A stretch of DNA of 5,113 nucleotides from the NCBI GenBank assembly GCA_900556675.1, contig USQE01000111.1, positions 1 to 5,113 on the forward strand, given 5' to 3'. Numbering within the stretch: position 1 is the first letter of the stretch; every line of letters starts with the position of its first letter. Shown piece after piece: positions 4,487 through 5,113 of the stretch. Under the pieces are notes generated by a model. That model did no database searches, had not been told where the DNA came from, and saw only the letters and a program-made list of their open reading frames with translations. A program made the position numbers and the translations under genes. The stretch comes from an uncultured Collinsella sp. Its GTDB lineage: Bacteria > Actinomycetota > Coriobacteriia > Coriobacteriales > Coriobacteriaceae.

Positions 4487-5113
4487 ATGTGCAATGTTTC
4501 GCTCAACGGTACGCAGCCGACCAATGCCTCCATCCGTGTCCTGCGTGCGCTCGAGGCAGCCGGTCTTGAGGCTTGGTATGTTGGCGGTTGGGTGCGTGAT
4601 GCCCTGATGGGGCGCCCCAGCCACGATGTTGATATGTGCTGCAGCGGCTTGTGGCAGGAGTCCAAGGCGGCGCTCGAGTCGGCTGACATTGCTGTGGTTG
4701 AGTCGGGCATTAAATTTGGCGGCATCACGGCCATTTGCGATGGCGAGCGCATTGAGGTCACGACGTATCGCTTGGACGGTTTTTACACCGATGGCCGCCA
4801 TCCCCAGAGTGTGGAGCGTGCGGCTTCGCTTGAGGACGATCTGGCGCGCCGTGACTTTACCGTTAACGCTATGGCCTGGCATCCCGAGCGCTACGATGGC
4901 CAAGGCGACCTTGAGCGTAAACTTATCCGTGCCGTCGGAGATCCCAAGCGTCGCTTTAACGAGGACGCGCTTCGCATGCTGCGCGCGGTGCGTTTTGCCT
5001 GCTGTCTGGATTTTATGATCGAGTCTAAGACCAAACAGGCGCTTGCCGAGTGCTCGCCGCTGCTCGATGCCGTAGCTCGCGAGCGCGTGGGCATTGAGCT
5101 CGAAGGCATTCTT
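4487..5113 (+). CDS. cca: CCA tRNA nucleotidyltransferase, 5' part (runs off the window)
   Basis: This enzyme adds or repairs the CCA tail at tRNA 3' ends using CTP and ATP, without a nucleic acid template, in the cytoplasm. The 209 codons present have no stop and continue past the right edge. Class II family motifs appear in order. Motif A is YVGGWVRDALMGR with the metal-binding pair Asp-47 and Asp-49 in HDVDM; IEVTTYR supplies Glu-90 as the likely third carboxylate. Motif B, RRDFTVNAMA, spans 121-130. Next comes GDPKRRF, then EDALRMLRAVRFA (159-171), which belongs to the nucleotide-selecting part. ARERVGIEL lies near the window end. The DNA from 4350 to 4486 is its upstream region, with two dyads and an extended -10 box. 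It uses more T-ending codons than ptsI, fitting lower expression. The related poly(A) polymerase or separate CC- and A-adding enzymes cannot be fully ruled out without the C-terminal half. Confidence 0.88.
   Translation, partial: MCNVSLNGTQPTNASIRVLRALEAAGLEAWYVGGWVRDALMGRPSHDVDMCCSGLWQESKAALESADIAVVESGIKFGGITAICDGERIEVTTYRLDGFYTDGRHPQSVERAASLEDDLARRDFTVNAMAWHPERYDGQGDLERKLIRAVGDPKRRFNEDALRMLRAVRFACCLDFMIESKTKQALAECSPLLDAVARERVGIELEGIL

Overview
The window looks like ordinary chromosomal DNA of a high-GC anaerobic actinobacterium. My best guess is a Coriobacteriia relative such as Collinsella; this rests on the Firmicutes-like HPr (His-15 and Ser-46 both present), strongly C/G-ending codons and the overall gene style, and it cannot be proved from the window. 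All five genes lie on the + strand. In order they are ptsH (HPr), ptsI (Enzyme I), a PfkB-family sugar-phosphate kinase, a second same-length PfkB paralog, and the 5' part of cca (tRNA nucleotidyltransferase), which runs off the right edge. There is no stretch over about 220 bases without a gene, and I see no RNA gene, mobile element, CRISPR array or phage gene.

Region 1-2134 encodes the two general phosphotransferase system (PTS) proteins. EI takes phosphate from PEP onto a histidine and passes it to His-15 of HPr, which feeds sugar-specific EII transporters; none of these is in the window. The 127-base gap between ptsH and ptsI holds a perfect 8-bp hairpin with a T tract, placed to cut read-through so that HPr is made in excess over EI. 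Region 2135-3199 holds a long hairpin just after ptsI, then the first kinase, then a strong intrinsic terminator. With no terminator between ptsI and this kinase, they probably share a transcript.

Region 3200-4349 holds a 158-base upstream region with a good -10 box, the second kinase as its own transcription unit, and a second very strong terminator. Region 4350-5113 holds an upstream region with two back-to-back dyads and an extended -10 box, then cca behind a perfect AGGAGG.

The likely joint role of the first four genes is uptake and commitment of PTS sugars: EI and HPr energise import as a sugar phosphate, and a PfkB kinase adds the second phosphate to give a bisphosphate for glycolysis. 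The exact substrates of the two kinases (fructose-1-P, tagatose-6-P, fructose-6-P) cannot be read from sequence. The points most worth a second look are the shared departures of the two kinases from family signatures, the asymmetric loss of conserved residues in the first copy, the hairpins at both junctions of the pts operon, and the dyads before cca. I found no clearly new biological system here.
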